A stretch of 64,000 nucleotides of DNA from Acheta domesticus (lineage: Eukaryota; Arthropoda; Insecta; Orthoptera; Gryllidae), in NCBI GenBank assembly GCA_031308135.1, contig JAHLJT010002630.1, positions 103,318,071-103,382,070 on the forward strand. Reading direction: 5' to 3'. How positions within the stretch are numbered: position 1 is the first letter of the stretch; every line of letters begins with the position of its first letter. The position numbers and the translations under genes were made by a program. Positions 32,633-44,199 of the stretch are shown in pieces. The notes under the pieces were generated by a model that saw only the letters and a list, made by a program, of their open reading frames with translations, made no database searches and was not told the DNA's origin.

Positions 32633-32799
32633 TTGTTGTTTTTTTTGTGTTATTTCCATGAAAAATGTAAGTTAAGCATGAGTTTGCCTCCATTGACTAA
32701 AATTATTCAATTTTCACTACTTTTATATAGTTATATTTTGGCCTTTTTTAGTTTTTATCGTTTTTCATATTATGGCATTTCCCCCCGGAATTTTCGTGT

Positions 32800-33352
32800 T
32801 TTTGGCATAGTTTTACTTTCTCGTGTTCGTACATATATACGGAGTAATATACTCGTATGTAGTGTAGACAAAGTTATGTAATGGCGCAGAAAATCGTTTT
32901 CGAGATTTCAGCGGAAATTCGTTTTGGATAAGTAATGACTCCGGCCACAGAAGCGGACGCTCTCATAGGTTTTGGGGTTCCCTGAAACCGAAATAGTGTT
33001 TTTTCTTTGCTTTCTTTTTTTTCAAAACGTCCGTCCGGTGTATCTGAACATCAGCGCCTAAACCATGAGTAGAATTTTTTTCTTAGTTGAAGAAACCCCT
33101 GTCTATCTGGCCTGAGTCGAAGCTGTGCCATTTTGAAAAACATTCATTAATTATTGGATTCACCAACATGAACACCTTGGGACATTTTCACTATTTTCTC
33201 AAAAATGGCCCCAATCTTTAAATTTCTTATAAGAATAGAGTAAGAGGGCCCTGTAATAAGAGTTATTCTGCCGAAAATTTGCTGTTTTTTTCGCGCAACA
33301 TTACATAACTTTCTCTTTTTAAGAAAGTTCTTTCTTAAGCGCGAGAAAGTAA
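32800..33352 (+). mobile_element. Repeat family A, copy 7 (5' part)
   Basis: Begins CGTACATATATACGGAGTAA, continues with GTAGACAAAGTTATGTAATGG, and breaks off after one module (33195). It ends in a second terminal-type sequence with ACATAACTTTCTC and GAGAAAGTAAAA, a small hairpin also seen at 45560-45595 and 59285-59335. Confidence 0.6.
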
Positions 33353-33471
33353 AATGAGTCGTGAAGATCTAGGTATTGCTAAGATGCCATGCTTGCAAAC
33401 CCACTTATGGAAATTTATATACGAACACTACTGCTGGCGTCGTGTCAGAAAGGGCAATTCAGAGAAACAAA

Positions 33472-33692
33472 TCGATGGTCACAGGGAAAAACTTGGTAAA
33501 TCGAAATTTTGTGGAAAATGGGGTAAATATATTTTATGGAAGATAATCATAATTAGCGAAGAGAATGGAAAAGAATCATTATTATGGAAGAGAATCATAA
33601 TTATGGAAGAGAATCATAATTATGGAAGAGAATCATAATTATGGAAGAGAATCATAATTTCGACTTATCAAGTTTTTCCCCGTGACCATCGC
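33472..33692. repeat. Foldback with a 19-bp tandem repeat in its loop
   Basis: GATGGTCACAGGGAAAAACTTGG at the left pairs with CAAGTTTTTCCCCGTGACCATC at the right, and the pairing extends inward through AATCGAAATT. The loop (about 33540-33655) contains some five copies of GAATCATAATTATGGAAGA, each itself rich in the palindrome ATAATTAT. It looks like a small foldback element whose loop has expanded. Confidence 0.75.
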
Positions 33693-33849
33693 AATATGTC
33701 AAAGTAATTTTTCATTGCACGCTCTGAATAGGAGCGTTATCAAAGGAGATTACATGGAATCCGCATCAATGATAGCTCGTCATATTCTCGTAAAATAGAA
33801 AAAAACGTTTTCGGGTAATCCATAAACGCCCAAATCCATAAACATGCTT

Positions 33850-34160
33850 ACGTGCACCGGAGCCGTTGGAGCTCTCCAGCAGCATGTTCTAGGAACATAT
33901 AGTGCTAAATAACTGTTGGGTTGCTAAATATTTAATACTAACCTATTTATTTTTATTGTGCTAAAATATTTACTGCGAACCAACCACAGTTTGCTTTACA
34001 TCGGCCTTAACCATAGGCATATAACAGCTAAGAACGGTGTTAGATGAAGATTCGATCCGACCCAACTCGTGTGTTCAGCCTGGCCAGGAAAATAAATGCT
34101 TTAGCGATCACGGCTAAATCGCCATCTGGCATTCAGGAATGAAAAAACTTGCTTTCCTTT
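33850..34160 (+). repeat. Repeat family F, copy 1
   Basis: AGCCGTTGGAGCTCTCCAGCAGC, then GCGAACCAACC, then TTAGCGATCACGGCTAAATC and CATCTGGCATTCAGGAATG occur in this order. The same parts recur at 61335-61715, and partly at 61953-62260. No coding content is seen. Confidence 0.6.
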
Positions 34161-34579
34161 AGATTGTTACGTCTATTGAAGAAATAAAATTAACGAAGTA
34201 TTGTAAAAGAAGCTAATTTGAGTTGACCAGAAATGAGCGTCCTCAAATGAGGACGTTGGCCGTTAACGGGTTAAATGAACCTGACTCCAGTAGATAAGGG
34301 TTAATTCTTAGCATATCAATTTTAATTTGAACTACTAGTATATGAATTTGAATTTGAACTACTAGCATATGAATACAGAAAGAATCGGGCAAGCGGAATG
34401 AGAGAAAGTTTCCTTTCTCGATACTGTCTATTCGGGGGCTCAGGTGCTCACCCTAAGAAGAAACCCCCCTGGTATTTACACGAGTATGTAGAGTAGTAGT
34501 CCACTCAGTCAACTACTCTAGACTACCTTCGGAAACCAGTGTTCTACGTGTAAGTACCTTATAGCACGTATGTTGGATT
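34161..34579. other. No gene seen
   Basis: A short direct duplication (TTTGAACTACTAG(T/C)ATATGAAT near 34325 and 34352) is the only feature noted. Confidence 0.45.
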
Positions 34580-34735
34580 TTGATTGATTGAGTGTTGAGT
34601 GATTCCGGGAGCGACAACCGCTGAGGTAATTAGTCCCGTAAGTGTAGTGCTTTCCCCCCTCTTCTCAACCTAGTGTCTCCCACCAGCGGAGATAAGCTCT
34701 GATCTCCCGACGAGTACGGTGGTGTAGTGCATACT
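34580..34735 (-). mobile_element. Type 1 SINE fragment
   Basis: The tail part of the SINE (TTGATTGATTGAG, then GTCCCGTAAGTGTAGTGC) runs into the middle of the body with an internal deletion. It is followed directly by a fragment in the opposite orientation. Confidence 0.75.
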
Positions 34736-34951
34736 GATTGTGGCGAATGCCGGAGCAGTACCCTAACTATCGGGCCACGGACCGCGCGCAATCTTTCCTT
34801 CCTTTTCTTTTCCGATCCGGACCCCTTATTTACACTTACATTTATATGCATTACGCTAACAAGTGTCGAGAGACCAGTCACGAGCCATTCGGGAGCTTAG
34901 AGCGCCTCCCGTCTGGAGCGGTACCATCGCTGGTGGGAGATACCTGGTTGG
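34736..34951 (+). mobile_element. Type 1 SINE, host copy, left part
   Basis: Plus-strand SINE body (GCGAATGCCGGAGCAGTACC, then GGGCCACGGACCGCGCGC) interrupted at TACCTGGTTGG by a full SINE. The rest of this copy resumes at 35523. Confidence 0.8.
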
Positions 34952-35522
34952 ATTGATTGATCGATTGATTCGTGTTTCCGGGCGCGTCAACTACTTTGGT
35001 CATTAGTCCCGTCAGTGTAGTGCGTGTTGTTCCTCGGTAGGTGGCGATGATTTTTTTCCCCGCTGGATGGCGAGATCTGGCGTCGACCTACCGTCGACTA
35101 GCGGGGTGTACCTCCTCTGCCAGGTATCTCCCACCAGCGGGGCACCGCCCCTGCCGGGACAAGCTGTAAGCTCCCGACCGGTCTCCTGGCATGTGTGGTA
35201 GTGTAGTGCATGTTAGTGTAAATGTGTGTGTGTAAGAGGAGAGGATAGGACAAGGAAGAGGAAGGAAAGATCGCAGCGCGGTCCGTGGCCATTTGTTAGG
35301 ATACTGCTCCGGCATTCGCCTGGTGTTGATCGGAGAAACCACGGAAAACTACCGATCAGAGCAGCCGGCCGCTGGAATTCTCCTCCAGACAGCGATTGAA
35401 TTCAACCTAGCTGACAAGCTAGTGTGGAATGTCCTGTCACCGTCAGGAGTGGAACCTAGGACCTCCCGGTCAGGGGGACTGCAGTGACATCAGGTTGATG
35501 CACTGAGCCATCTCTCCCGGTA
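34952..35522 (-). mobile_element. Full-length type 1 SINE nested in another SINE
   Basis: A complete minus-strand copy with tail TCAATCGATCAATCAAT and a tRNA head at its right end (GGCTCAGTGCATCAACC). The 11-bp duplication TACCTGGTTGG flanks it at 34941-34951 and 35523-35533, which is host SINE sequence. It is therefore younger than the host copy. Confidence 0.9.
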
Positions 35523-35695
35523 TACCTGGTTGGAGAAAACCGCAAGCCGCCGGATAGGTCGGCGCCGGATCTCTCAATGCGGGGGAGGTAAATCTTCGCC
35601 ACCTCCCGCGATAAAAGCTCCCGCTCTACACTCACGGGACTAATGACCTAATCGGTTGTCGCACCCGGTATCGTAAATCATTCAATAAATGGAAA
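35523..35695 (+). mobile_element. Type 1 SINE, host copy, right part
   Basis: Continues from the duplicated TACCTGGTTGG through GGTCGGCGCCGGATCTC and CACGGGACTAATGACC to a tail ending TTCAATAAATGG. Confidence 0.8.
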
Positions 35696-35809
35696 CACAG
35701 AAGCTCGCATTCCACGACGCTGCACGGTGATCGCGTTGCCACGGAGTCACCGCGGGCGGTGACCCTTTCGCCAAGTGTTGCGGGCCTCTGTGTCACGTTG
35801 CCGGAATTG

Positions 35810-36600
35810 GGCGGGCGGGCGGGCCGGCCGTGCTTCGAGCGCTGGCGGGGGCGGAGGCACGAGCGGGAGCGGGAAAGACGGCACGAGTGGAGGTGGGAGC
35901 GCGGGCTGGGGCGGGGGCAGGGGCGTGGGCCACGGCGGGGGGAGGGCGAAGGGTGGCGATGGTGAGGATGGGGCGGGGATGTGGGGAAGCGGTTGTGGGG
36001 GCGAAGGCAGAGGCGGGTGCGAGAGCGGTCGCGAGGGGGGACGAGAACAGGGGCACGGGTGGTGGCGAGGGTGGAGTCTGGCGAGGGCGGGGGGAGGCTA
36101 GGGGATGGGGCAAAGGGAGGAGGCGAGAGCGAGAGGGAATGGGCGGGGTCGGGTGGAAGGCGGAGGTGGGGAGGGAGCGTGGGCAGGGGCGAGGTTGAGA
36201 TGGCCAGGGGTGAGGGCGGGGGGGGGGCGGGGCGGGGGCGAGGGCGAGGGCGAGGGCGGGGGCGAGGGCGAGGGCGGGGGCGAGGGCAGGGGCGAGGGCG
36301 GGGGCGAGGGCGGGGGCGGGGGCGGGGGCGAGGGCGGGGGCGAGGGCGGGGGTGGTGGCGGGGGCGGGGGCGAGGCCGGGGGCGAGGGCAGGGGTGAGGG
36401 CGGGGGCGAGAGCGGGGGTGAAGCCGGGGGCGAGGGCAGGGGCGAGGGCGAGGGGCGGAGGCGAGGGCTGGGGCAAGGGCGAGGACGAGGACGAGGGCGG
36501 GGGCGGAAGCGATGGCGAGGGTGGTGGCGTGGCGGGGACGAGTGCAGGGCCGATGGCGGGAAGCGGGGCCGGGGGCGGGGGCGGGGGCGGGGGTGGTGGG
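35810..36600. repeat. G-rich low-complexity array
   Basis: Nearly 800 bases dominated by G on the plus strand. The regular core at 36230-36470 is built of GGGGGCGAGGGC-type units. Reading frames in all directions (up to 365 codons, Pro/Arg/Ala or Gly/Arg/Glu only) are products of this bias. Runs of three to nine G at short intervals make G-quadruplex formation likely by known sequence rules. The array passes into a CpG-rich block with a splice donor. Confidence 0.85.
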
Positions 36601-36774
36601 CGATCGAAGCGGCGAATGCGCGCCGCCCGCCGCGCCGCGTCGCGCCCGCCCGCCCGCAAGTGCCGGCCGAGCCGCCGCCCACGCCGCACGGCCCCGCTCC
36701 GCGCCTCGCCTCGCCTCGCCGCTCCACACCGCTCCACACCACTCCGCCCCGCTCCGCTCCGCCCCGCTCGCAGG
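36601..36774 (+). promoter_or_regulatory. CpG-rich block ending in a splice donor (possible first exon)
   Basis: Dense CG dinucleotides (for example GCGCGCCGCCCGCCGCGCCG) lead to CTCGCAG|GTGAGT, a perfect donor with GT at 36772-36773 or within a base of it. This layout is typical of a GC-rich promoter with a noncoding first exon on the plus strand. No downstream exon was identified in the window. It could be a host gene start whose next exon lies far away. Confidence 0.35.
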
Positions 36775-37487
36775 TGAGTACGAGAACGAGGAACCGACCT
36801 CAAGTCATGGCCATGGTTTTCTTTTGCGAGAATACCAGCACGGATGGAAAACGTCAAACAAACGCATGAACGACTAGATGTAGGTATAGGTGCATGGATA
36901 TTTAACGATCCATCAAAATTGTGTTTCCCATATTTACTAAGGTATTTGAAATAGTACTGATGTCATGTTCCAAAGAAGTTTAGCACTTACGAATTCACAA
37001 CACTCGAAAAGTATTACAGATCCGTTCTAATGGTGCGATTAGGCACATGCTCGTTTACCGCACGTGCCACATCGGTCCGCACACCCACAGGTCGTCACGT
37101 GGGCTGCTGATGACAGGACGCCACGCCTCCTTGCAGTAACTCTCCTGCCCATCTCGCGACTGTCCGGTATGAAAGGATATTATTTCCAAGGATTTGTTTC
37201 CGGGTCATTTATCTCATGGAGAACATCTATCTTGGTGTATGAGTCCTGCTTGAAACCGGTTACATTAATCTAGCACGGCGGCAGTCAGACAACTGATTTC
37301 ATATTGCTCTCTGTGCTAACAGAGGCACTCACAGCTATCTGTTGTTGTAAACGCACTTTAATACAGCATTTCTTTCACGCGACAAATAAAATTGGGTATA
37401 ATACGATAATATTCGTAAAAAACAACAGTGGCCATGACTTCTGCCCCAAACTTCGTAGTAGCGGTGTTTCGCCAGCGCGCCACACAC
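36775..37487. other. No gene seen
   Basis: Mixed sequence after the CpG-rich block. No in-phase downstream exon could be recognised. Confidence 0.45.
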
Positions 37488-37690
37488 ACGGAATGATTGA
37501 TTGAATCATTCTAAATTCAGAGAGCGTCAACCGCTTAGATCTTTAAGTGTATCCCGCAAGTGCCGTAAGTTTAGAGCATGTTCTTATCACTGGAGTGGGC
37601 GGTGATCTTCCCCGCTGGATGGCGAGATCCGGCGCCGACCTTCACGTTGGCAGGTGAAGTTTTCCCACTCTAGGTATCTCCTTCCACTCG
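37488..37690 (-). mobile_element. Type 1 SINE fragment
   Basis: AATGATTGATTGA, then GGGCGGTGATCTTCCCCGCTGG and GATCCGGCGCCGACC match the 3' half of the SINE on the minus strand. It is diverged and lacks the tRNA head. Confidence 0.7.
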
Positions 37691-38563
37691 CATGACGCGA
37701 GTTCGTATCCGAAACTCGGATGTTGTGTTCTGTCGGGTGCTGTTTGTTTATTTCTGGGTTTCAGCGATAAAGGGTAGTACTATATGACGTTCACCTAATT
37801 CTGACTTTGATGTGATTCTGGACCTCACTATCGTCTATCACTACTTTATTCCTGTATTATGCACGCACGTGTTCTTGAGTCTCAGAATGCCTAACCTCTC
37901 TCCTTTACTAATGTAGTTGAATTAAGTATAAATGATAGCAAAGAGCGTTGTTCACAAAGTCATATAAAAGAGAAATGTTTGCTTCCATGTAACAATTTTG
38001 CATCGAAAAACAAGCTACATATTTGATATAATAGTCCAGTCCTCGAAAAATACTACAGTCCCACTCCTCTTGCAGGTGAGTAGTATTATAAGCGCACGTT
38101 TTCGTAAGCTCCGGAATACCCAACTAAACTCCGTTATTAATATTAGTTGAATTACCTCTATAATAGATACACAAAATACACAATACAACATGCACGAGGT
38201 TGCTAGTAACACCATCTGACTCACTTCAAAACGTACGTCTGTTAACAGAATAAAATATTTCAAAAAACTGTACAGAATATTCAATGTTTCTCAAATTTAG
38301 ACGCATTCATATTCATTTTTCTCGTAGAAAATGTAAAGTTCACGACTTAATCAGCATATTGGGGTTACCTGCCTTCGCACACAAAAGTGTTTTTTTAAAG
38401 TTCCACGTTGTTGAAGACACTGTGGGGTCGATGCAAAATCCCAGTATGAATTCTAGGGTTAAGCATAAATGACAGCAATGGGCTTTGTTGACAAAATCTG
38501 ATAACCAGAAAACGTATTTCTATGTACAAATACATATTTACTAAATAATCTAATATCGTAATA

Positions 38564-38564
<1 letters not shown>
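37691..38564. other. No gene seen
   Basis: AT-rich. The frames have no recognisable domain. Confidence 0.45.

Positions 38565-38598
<34 letters not shown>
38565..38598. repeat. (AAT)n microsatellite
   Basis: Trinucleotide run directly in front of the LINE fragment. A similar run follows the fragment at 39150-39185, so the two may be tails of adjacent insertions. Confidence 0.85.
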
Positions 38599-38600
<2 letters not shown>

Positions 38601-38613
38601 AAAACAACAACTG

Positions 38614-39190
38614 GCAGATCTGTACATCCCTCGAAGTTCCAAAAACATGTTCCAAATGGTACGAACACTCACCAAAGCTGGTGACGTCTGTTGAATTGTG
38701 TACAATATTGCATGACCAACAAATCCAAAACTGATCGCACGATCGCGGCAAACATATCGGATATAGTTATACGGAAATTGCAGAAAAAATGTGTCTACTT
38801 GTCGATGTTGCTGTACCTTGCGAACAAAACGTCGATACCAACGAGGCAGAGAAACGTCTTAAATACAAGAGTTTGGAAATCAAGATCAGCCGAATGTGGG
38901 GCGTAAATGCACAGGTCGTACAAATAGTTATCGGAGCTCTGGGATTTGTTGCAAGCTGCAAAATTTGTGTAAGAACTTTTCTAAACTCCCAGTTAATTCA
39001 AAAGACTGGGAAGTGCAAGAAATCGCTTTATTTGGAACAGCCCACATTTTGCGTAAAGTATTGTAGAGGCACCGACAGTCCCTAGATCTGGTCCTGGTAG
39101 CTGGTTGCAACCTGGAGAAGATTTTAAGTCGTGATGTAGAGGAACAACAAGAACAATAATAACAATAATAATAATAATAATAATATATCT
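38614..39190 (+). pseudogene. LINE 3' end: C-terminal domain after the reverse transcriptase
   Basis: The frame reads KWYEHSPKLVTS, then a stop where the family has the T/IQTD region, then LLVDVAVPCEQNV, KYKSLEIKISRMWGV and VIGALGF. This is the conserved C-terminal block after the RT of a large group of animal non-LTR elements (WYEH-P, D-I-A-V-P, K-Y-L-E-M-W, V-I-G-A-L-G). A stop and later decay make it dead. It ends in a run of AAT/AAC, the usual microsatellite tail. Confidence 0.82.
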
Positions 39191-39726
39191 GTTCCTTCAG
39201 TTCTAATAATCTCTTTATTAAGGCAGTGTAAAATGACAAAAGTGGCACAATCAGCCAGTGTAAAAGTAGAAGTAACATTTCAGAATTTAAAGATGAATAT
39301 TAATGAACCGACAATAAAATATTATTTTGTCATAGTCATTTTTATCATATTAAGTCCACATTTAACTCCATATTTTGATAAAAATAACGACATATATATT
39401 TACATATTTCATATATTTTTCCCTGCTGATAACCATAAATGTTTTTTTCACGTAATAAAAATAACTTTGCATCGAAGGAAGAGCTACAGATTTGTTACAA
39501 AAGACCTGTTGTCGAGATAAACAACCCCTCCCATTCCTCACGAATCTAACGAATTAAGGACCCAAGAAAAGGTACGCGGATAACAGTAGCAGAACTTTGC
39601 GAGTTCGCCACCTGCGTTAAGCGAGTCCGCATCCACTACTCCGATTTTGTTTTCTCTTAGGTTCTGTCTGTCTGTTTCTCTGTGTCTCTCTCTAGCTCTC
39701 CCTCTCCCTGTCCCTTTTGATCTTCC
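39191..39726. other. No gene seen
   Basis: AT-rich, then a pyrimidine-biased lead-in to the tract that follows. Confidence 0.45.
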
Positions 39727-40095
39727 TTTCCCTCTTTCTTTCTCTTTCCCTCTTTCTTTCTCTTTCCCTCATTCTATTTCCCTCTTTCTTTCTCTTTCCC
39801 TCATTCTATTTCCCTCTTTCTTTCTCTTTCCCTCTTTCTTTCTCTTTCTCTCTTTCTTTCTCTCTCCCACTTTCTTTCTCTTTCCCTTTTGCTTTATCTT
39901 TCCCGTTTTCTTTCTCTTTCCCGCTTTCTTTCTCTTTTCCACTTTCTTTCTCTTTCCCACTTTCTTTCTCTTTTCCACTTTCTTTCTCTTTTCCACTTTG
40001 TTTCTCTTTTCCACTTTGTTTCTCTTTTCCAATTTCTTTCTCTTTCCCTCTTTCTTTCTCTTTCCCCACTTTCTTTCTTTCACTCTCTCTCTCTC
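39727..40095. repeat. Polypyrimidine tract (TTTCTTTCTCTTTCCC)n
   Basis: About 370 bases are nearly pure pyrimidine on the plus strand, with a repeating unit of about 18 bases. The Ser/Phe/Leu-only frames on plus and Lys/Glu-only frames on minus are artefacts. Such mirror-rich tracts can form intramolecular triplexes. Confidence 0.93.
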
Positions 40096-42407
40096 ACTGA
40101 GGCAAAGGGCGCTGTGTGACCACTTAATTTTACAAAAGCGCTGTTTCATGAGGGGTATCCACGTGCATTATCTAAACTAAAAGTTCACGAGAGTGGTGAT
40201 TCGTATTAAGAATATTGTTATAATGCAATAATGTTTAACAGTACATGGAATAGTATATCTTATCAACACCATCCTGTCATATTTCTTAGAATGATTATTT
40301 AAATTTAAACAAAGATTATAAGACGAGTGTCATGGAATTATTTCAAAGATGATAACGTTGTATAACGTACTATATGCGCAAGCTTTTGGGATATTCAACA
40401 GTGGGAGGAGGGGGACCGCGAGAGGAGGGCTCTGGCTACGTCACCGCTTAAAAGGGGTACCAACTGTGTGCATGAACTTATCGCGCCAAAGCGTGCCACG
40501 AGAAATGCTACGATTGTTTTGAAAGTACGAGGTGCTTGTTGTCAGTTGTAAATTGGTGCGTGCCGTTCCGTGTTGGACCTAAGTATCTCAACGAGCCGTG
40601 CTATAAGAGCTGGCTGGACGACAAGGGAGCTCGTGTAATCAAGAAAACTTGCGCGAGCAATACTATAACATTTAATTACAACACTCCATTAATTATTTTA
40701 ATGAATTCTCAACTAATGCCTCGTTTGATAAACTCACATATTTAGTATTGTATTAAGAACGTCTTACGACATTTTTTAAACTTTAAATAGATATAAATTA
40801 GAGTTTTAAATATCTAAGTTAGCGTCGCAGATGCGACTGCTCGTAACCACTGTTTCAAAGAAGTCCATTTATTACTAATAATTTATACGTACAACAAATC
40901 TGAGACCCATAATTCGATATATTCGTTATTGATTTCAAATTATGAATATGCCACTGTATACTAAATTTTCCATTAACCAAATAATATTACATTTCCTAAG
41001 AAAATACAAATGGAATTTACTTCTTGAATATCACTATTAATTGTAATGGGCTAATGACATTTCATATATACAGGGTGGAATATGGAACAACTAAGTGCCA
41101 ACAACCCTTGTATCTCCTCAACCGTGCAAGATTCGAAGATGCCATTTGGACATTCGATGGCATAAACAGGGGCAACTTGATTATAGCATACTTTGTTTTT
41201 GCACTTTTTTTTACTACGAAGATATAATGTTAAATTTGATCTTTTAAACGGAACTATATGCCATTCTTTAAATGGAACCATAAATTTTAGCGTATCGTGT
41301 TGGGCTTAAAAAGACAAATTTAAATGTGTGTACATCTTCGTACTTTCGTTTTTTGTTTCGCGAATCGTTTTTCGCGAACTTTTCGTTTTCGCGAATCGTT
41401 TTTTTTTTTTAGAAATTGATGTGTTTTTGTAACGTATTTTTTCACTGAATTGGCGACTTTTAATTCGACCTTTCTTATGAACTAAATGAGGAACTTTGCG
41501 AGTGCGTCTTTGTGACAAACGCGCTCATTTATTGAGCACAGAAACAACTACTTTCTTCGATACTAATTTTGCCAGAAGATGTCTTCGTCCAAGGATGGCT
41601 TAAATGCTGCATACATGATTCTTGTATGTGACGGTTAGTTACGATAAAGTATCATGAATAATACATTGTTCATTTATTTTGTATTATTTACTTAAAGTTG
41701 ATAATATAATGAACAGTTGTGAGTTTTTACTATCCCATCTTCAATTAAATAATAGGAGTTTCGAGGGTGAAAAAGGCTGTTTTCTCGAGGCAGCAGACAG
41801 TTCTCCGACGCGACCGCTTTTGTAAGTAACTGTAAGGTTAATGTTATTTAAAATAAATAAAATTACAGCACCACGATTAGAATTATTTTTTTCGTTCAGT
41901 TCTCTTACATTCACAGGCGAACCGAAAGCATTCGACATCTGAAGAGATTTTTGCCATCATTTCTAGAGCAAAACTTGAGCGGAGAAGGACAAAAATGCGT
42001 TCGTCCGCGAAACAAAATTCGTCGCGTCGCTCGCCTGTCGCCAGGTCTGAACGTGCTTACAAGGCAGTGGTGCCAAGGCCTTCTACTGGTGGCAGTGGCA
42101 CGGGTCGTGGCTCCGTAGCATGCGATGAGCAACTCTGGCGCAACTCGCGCCGGGAAAAGGAAACTATTAGTATCTACGTCGTTTTACAATAGGGATGGCG
42201 TTTTCTCTGGTGGTGGGGTGACGAACCTACGTGAAGGGGAGATTTCGTCGTGGCACTCGTGCCACGGACTCCCGCTCGTGGCATCGACCTTGACAACACT
42301 GTCATAAGGCAACACGTTGAAGCAAAACTCTCGTTGCGAACATTCCGCCTATGATGCGGATATTTCGCGCCGGTCGGTAAGAGCCTCTCTACCGAGGAGA
42401 AAACGCA
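40096..42407. other. No gene seen, scattered repeat traces
   Basis: A GC-richer block with CTTAAAAGGGG at 40380-40640 might be a promoter or old LTR. ATACAGGGTGGAATATGG at 41069 resembles the conserved end of several insect repeats. A GC-richer region at 41930-42300 has overlapping short frames. None can be assigned. Confidence 0.4.
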
Positions 42408-42656
42408 CTATACTCTTTCAGCACGATCTTTCTATTTCTGTTTCTAAAGCCCCTGTGGCCGCGATGGAATATCACACGGTATTTCGCGTCTTTCTCCATC
42501 ATGCCGCTGGAAGGCGCATGTTCGCAAGCTCTGCTTGATACGGTCGCGATCACGCGGTATCTGCGGCACGACTGTGAACGTCGCGGAATACCGTGACATA
42601 TTCCATCGTGATGACGGCCCTTGAGGGCAAGTTAGAAAAATGGCTGTAAAGTATAG
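42408..42656. mobile_element. Foldback MITE family B, copy 2
   Basis: Core as in the copy at 27629: GGAATATCACACGGTATTTC at the left pairs with GAATACCGTGACATATTCC at the right, and the centre holds GATACGGTCGCGATCACGCG. The outer sequence AGCCCCTGTGGCCGCGATGG is of the same type as in the copies at 51.9-52.3 kb. Confidence 0.85.
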
Positions 42657-44199
42657 CAGTTATGGCGCGCGGATACAACAGAACAACACTATGGAACACT
42701 AAGGATTTTTACTTCGAAGAAGGTAGAGTGCGCAGCATTCTCAATTTTATACGTAATTACGAATATCATAATAAAATCCTCATATCAGGCCACAATTTTT
42801 AAATATACCGAATCTTTATACCGCATTGTTTTTCTGTATTTTTTATATTTTATACTGTATAGTGTATTTGCTATTAATGCAAATACATTTAAATTCCACC
42901 TGTAAGATATTACAATCAATACGTATAAAATCTGATTAAACATAATGTACTTGTTCAGTTCATCTAAGCCACTTTCATGAGATTATCTACAACAATAAGG
43001 CTTTCGTGTTTGTTTGTTTTATCTCCTCTATTCGAAGATCACAGTCTTCATTCTCACGTCTGGTAGTTCCGCTCAATTACGAGTAGGTCTTCGTGAATGT
43101 TTTGAAACCAGTCACGTGTACCGTAATATTTCCTACTGGCCTACTCGCCACCGAAAACAATTATTTTAGTACCCTCTTACCTTATCCAAGTATACAAGTA
43201 TCTGTTGGGGGTGGCAGTTTCTGAGTCATGTGGTCTCTTATGGATGTGTAACCGCAGTGCGAATCAAGTTCGTGTTTGGTTTGCATTTATCTCAAATACA
43301 TTAATACATTACAGGTCTGTGTTTTTTATAAAGTGAAATGTGCCACATGATCCTACAGAATTGAATTGGTTCGATAAAATGGAAATCGTCATTTTACATC
43401 GAAAGTGGTGCAAATCAACCCAATAACTTCTGTTACGTATGTGGAATATTTACACCCAAACTTGAAAGGAAAAAAATATATGAAATAACAAACTTGAGTA
43501 TTCTGTATACTTTGGCTGTCGTGTATGTTATCAGGACAAACCGTGGGCTACTCACTAGTGTTGTGTCACCTGTACAACGAACGTTAGGTTGCGATTGTAA
43601 GGAAAACTCAAATAATTATCATTCGTTCTACCAATGTTGTGGAGAATACCATAAAACCATTTTAATGTCTGCATATTACTGCACGAATATGCGTATTCCA
43701 TTTTAACTTGTTCTTACCTGGAATAAAGCATGCTCATAAAACTTTAAAGTAATGCGTATTTCCGGAGTGAAAATGGAGAAAATAGTGTAGGAATTTGTGT
43801 ATTTCAAGTACTAAATGTGTTAATATCTTTTGAACCTTACATGATAGAAACGTTTTACGATGATTTTCGAAATAAGCGTGATCGTTTCCTTTGAAATCAC
43901 CTACTTTCAACCTGGAGGTATGACAAATGTTTTTTGTTCCCTAGTGTAATCAATCGATCTAGTTTCTTCTTTGTTTCGCTTTTCTTCCCCGCTCACCGCG
44001 GACTAGCGGCGCTCGCTGCAAGTGATGAATGCGATCGGGTTCGCTGTCACATTTTATGTGCGGCCCGCGGAAATGTATCCCGCACACACACCACACACAC
44101 CGCTTCACGCCCCACGCAACCCCCCGCTGCAGGTGGGTGGCGTCAGCTGCAGCTGAGTGCCGCCGAACACTTCCAACGCTGCAGAGGAGCCAAATCGGC
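42657..44199. other. No gene seen
   Basis: AT-rich to about 43900, then GC-richer. Short frames (for example 43494-43706) have no recognisable features. Confidence 0.4.

Noticed and set aside
35632..36869. Large Pro/Arg/Ala and Gly/Arg/Glu frames
   Set aside because: Produced by the G-rich array. Present on both strands in several phases with almost no other residues.
39647..40180. Ser/Phe/Leu-rich and Lys/Glu-rich frames
   Set aside because: Translation of a polypyrimidine/polypurine tract.
41051..41281. Possible small coding gene on the minus strand
   Set aside because: It overlaps a plus-strand frame over the same span and begins at a repeat-like ATACAGGGTGG end. No known motif.
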